Positions 63,099 to 64,000 of a stretch of 64,000 bases of DNA are shown here, piece after piece. The position numbers and the translations under genes were made by a program. Under the pieces are notes generated by a model. The model was not told where the DNA came from, did no database searches, and saw only the letters and a program-made list of their open reading frames with translations. The DNA comes from Runella limosa DSM 17973 (GTDB lineage: Bacteria; Bacteroidota; Bacteroidia; Cytophagales; Spirosomataceae), in the NCBI RefSeq assembly GCF_000482465.1, contig NZ_AXVJ01000055.1:1-64000 (forward strand), in the 5' to 3' direction. Position 1 is the first letter of the stretch; each line of letters begins with the position of its first letter.

Positions 63099-64000
63099 AT
63101 GCTTTCCCGACCCAAAAATATTCGTGAAGATATATCTCGCCGCTCGTGGATAGTGGCTATTGGCCTGATTGTCCTCGGTGCAGTGGTAATTTACCGTATT
63201 TTTTATATCCAGCATTTTGCCCTTCATAAAAATAAGCCTTGGATTGAGCACATGTCAACCACGATGCACATTGATACCATTGAGGCAATGCGTGGAAACA
63301 TTTATTCTAATGACGGGAGTTTGATGGCAACGTCGCTGCCGTACTTTGAAGTATCTCTGGACCCTACTGTCACGGATAGTACGTATTTCTACAGTCGCGT
63401 TGATTCCGTGGCGACGCTTCTTTCTACTTTATTTAAACAAAGAACGGCTGAAGACTACCGCCGTGAGATGGTTTTTGCACGCCATGAATTTGAAAAAAAT
63501 AAGAAAAAAGGAAATCGCAACATTCGGCTGGTGAAACGAAGAATAACGTATCGTGAGTACAATATTATTCTTAACCAGTCTTTTACGGGGGTTGTTTATG
63601 ATAAAAAAGCAAAGAAAAAAGTAAAAGGGACTTGGAAAGGCTGGCCGTTTTTTCGCCGATTTGCCACAACTGGCCGAAGCCGTGGCGGAAAACTGACGGT
63701 GGTTTATGAGCGCTATAACCCGTTTGGGTCGCTGGCCGAGCGTACCATTGGCGATTTAGACAAAAAAACACGGCATGGCTCTTTTGGGATAGAGGCTAGT
63801 TTTGATCATCGATTGGCGGGGACGCCTGGTATTGGCTTATACCGCGTCTTGGACGATCAAACATTTATGCCAAACGACGATGACGAAAAAATACAGCCTG
63901 TGAATGGTTACGATTTACATACAACCATTGACGTGAATTTTCAGGACATTGCCGAAACAGCCCTGCGCAATACGCTCGAACGCTACAATGCTTCGTACGG
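63099..64000 (+). CDS. ftsI: septal peptidoglycan transpeptidase, FtsI/PBP3 type (partial)
   Basis: The gene starts at 63099 (MLSRPKNIREDISRRSW) and runs off the window with 300 codons and no stop. It shows one N-terminal membrane helix (IVAIGLIVLGAVVIYRIFYI) and the class B PBP N-terminal domain: EAMRGNIYSNDGSLMATSLP, AERTIGDLDKKTRHGSFGIE, LAGTPGI and LHTTIDVNFQDIAETALRNT. The serine transpeptidase domain lies beyond the window. With rsmH and the FtsL-like gene it forms the start of the division and wall cluster. It would cross-link septal peptidoglycan. Confidence 0.93.
   Translation, partial: MLSRPKNIREDISRRSWIVAIGLIVLGAVVIYRIFYIQHFALHKNKPWIEHMSTTMHIDTIEAMRGNIYSNDGSLMATSLPYFEVSLDPTVTDSTYFYSRVDSVATLLSTLFKQRTAEDYRREMVFARHEFEKNKKKGNRNIRLVKRRITYREYNIILNQSFTGVVYDKKAKKKVKGTWKGWPFFRRFATTGRSRGGKLTVVYERYNPFGSLAERTIGDLDKKTRHGSFGIEASFDHRLAGTPGIGLYRVLDDQTFMPNDDDEKIQPVNGYDLHTTIDVNFQDIAETALRNTLERYNASY

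Overview
The window looks like a chromosome segment of a Bacteroidota bacterium of the order Cytophagales, most likely near Runella and the Spirosomataceae. This rests on SusC/SusD-type genes, a type IX secretion sorting tail, LytTR/His_kinase pairs, planctomycete-type cytochrome genes and repeated -7 boxes of the Bacteroidota form TAnnTTTG. The genus is inferred from gene style, not from a search.

Left part (1-16.5 kb). The 3' end of a 23S rRNA and a 5S rRNA close an rRNA operon. A degraded 5S-like fragment lies in the spacer between them, and a decayed ISAon1-type transposase follows. On the minus strand come a membrane pyrophosphatase and a 12.8-kb gene for a 4256-residue surface protein with choice-of-anchor-D, beta-helix and BspA-like modules and a type IX secretion tail.

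16.5-26.9 kb. A cytochrome c lipoprotein and a ScyD/ScyE-like lipoprotein form a minus-strand pair. Divergent from them is a tightly coupled two-gene module, an ABC-type ATPase plus a small PD-(D/E)xK-like protein, which is a candidate defence system. Helically phased direct repeats lie between. Next is dnaE, interrupted by a 419-residue intein with a LAGLIDADG endonuclease, and then a thioredoxin-fold protein lacking the CxxC.

26.9-41.6 kb. This is housekeeping and envelope functions: an M23 peptidase and an SMP-30-like protein, a TlpA thioredoxin, a PspC/LiaF-like envelope-stress operon with a 56-residue member, threonine synthase with an acetyltransferase, a RhaT-type transporter, a BlaI/BlaR1-like pair whose operator overlaps its own -7 box, a DUF6600-like protein, a LytS/LytTR-type two-component system and an AraC regulator.

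42-50.9 kb. A three-gene planctomycete-type module (DUF2231-cytochrome-LRR, DUF1549/DUF1553 cytochrome, Tat-exported DUF1501) is followed by an ECF sigma factor, a putative anti-sigma factor and an unrecognised probable outer-membrane protein. A 51-bp intergenic repeat occurs on both sides of the sigma group.

51-61.5 kb. A glycan-utilisation locus holds a divergent AraC regulator, a GH95 glycosidase, SusC and SusD, closed by a second LytTR/histidine-kinase pair on the opposite strand. The SusC promoter and the promoter of the planctomycete-type module share an identical 20-bp site at the same 60-bp distance from their -7 boxes, which suggests co-regulation.

61.7-64 kb. The division and cell-wall cluster begins: rsmH, an FtsL-like protein and a truncated ftsI-type penicillin-binding protein that runs off the window.
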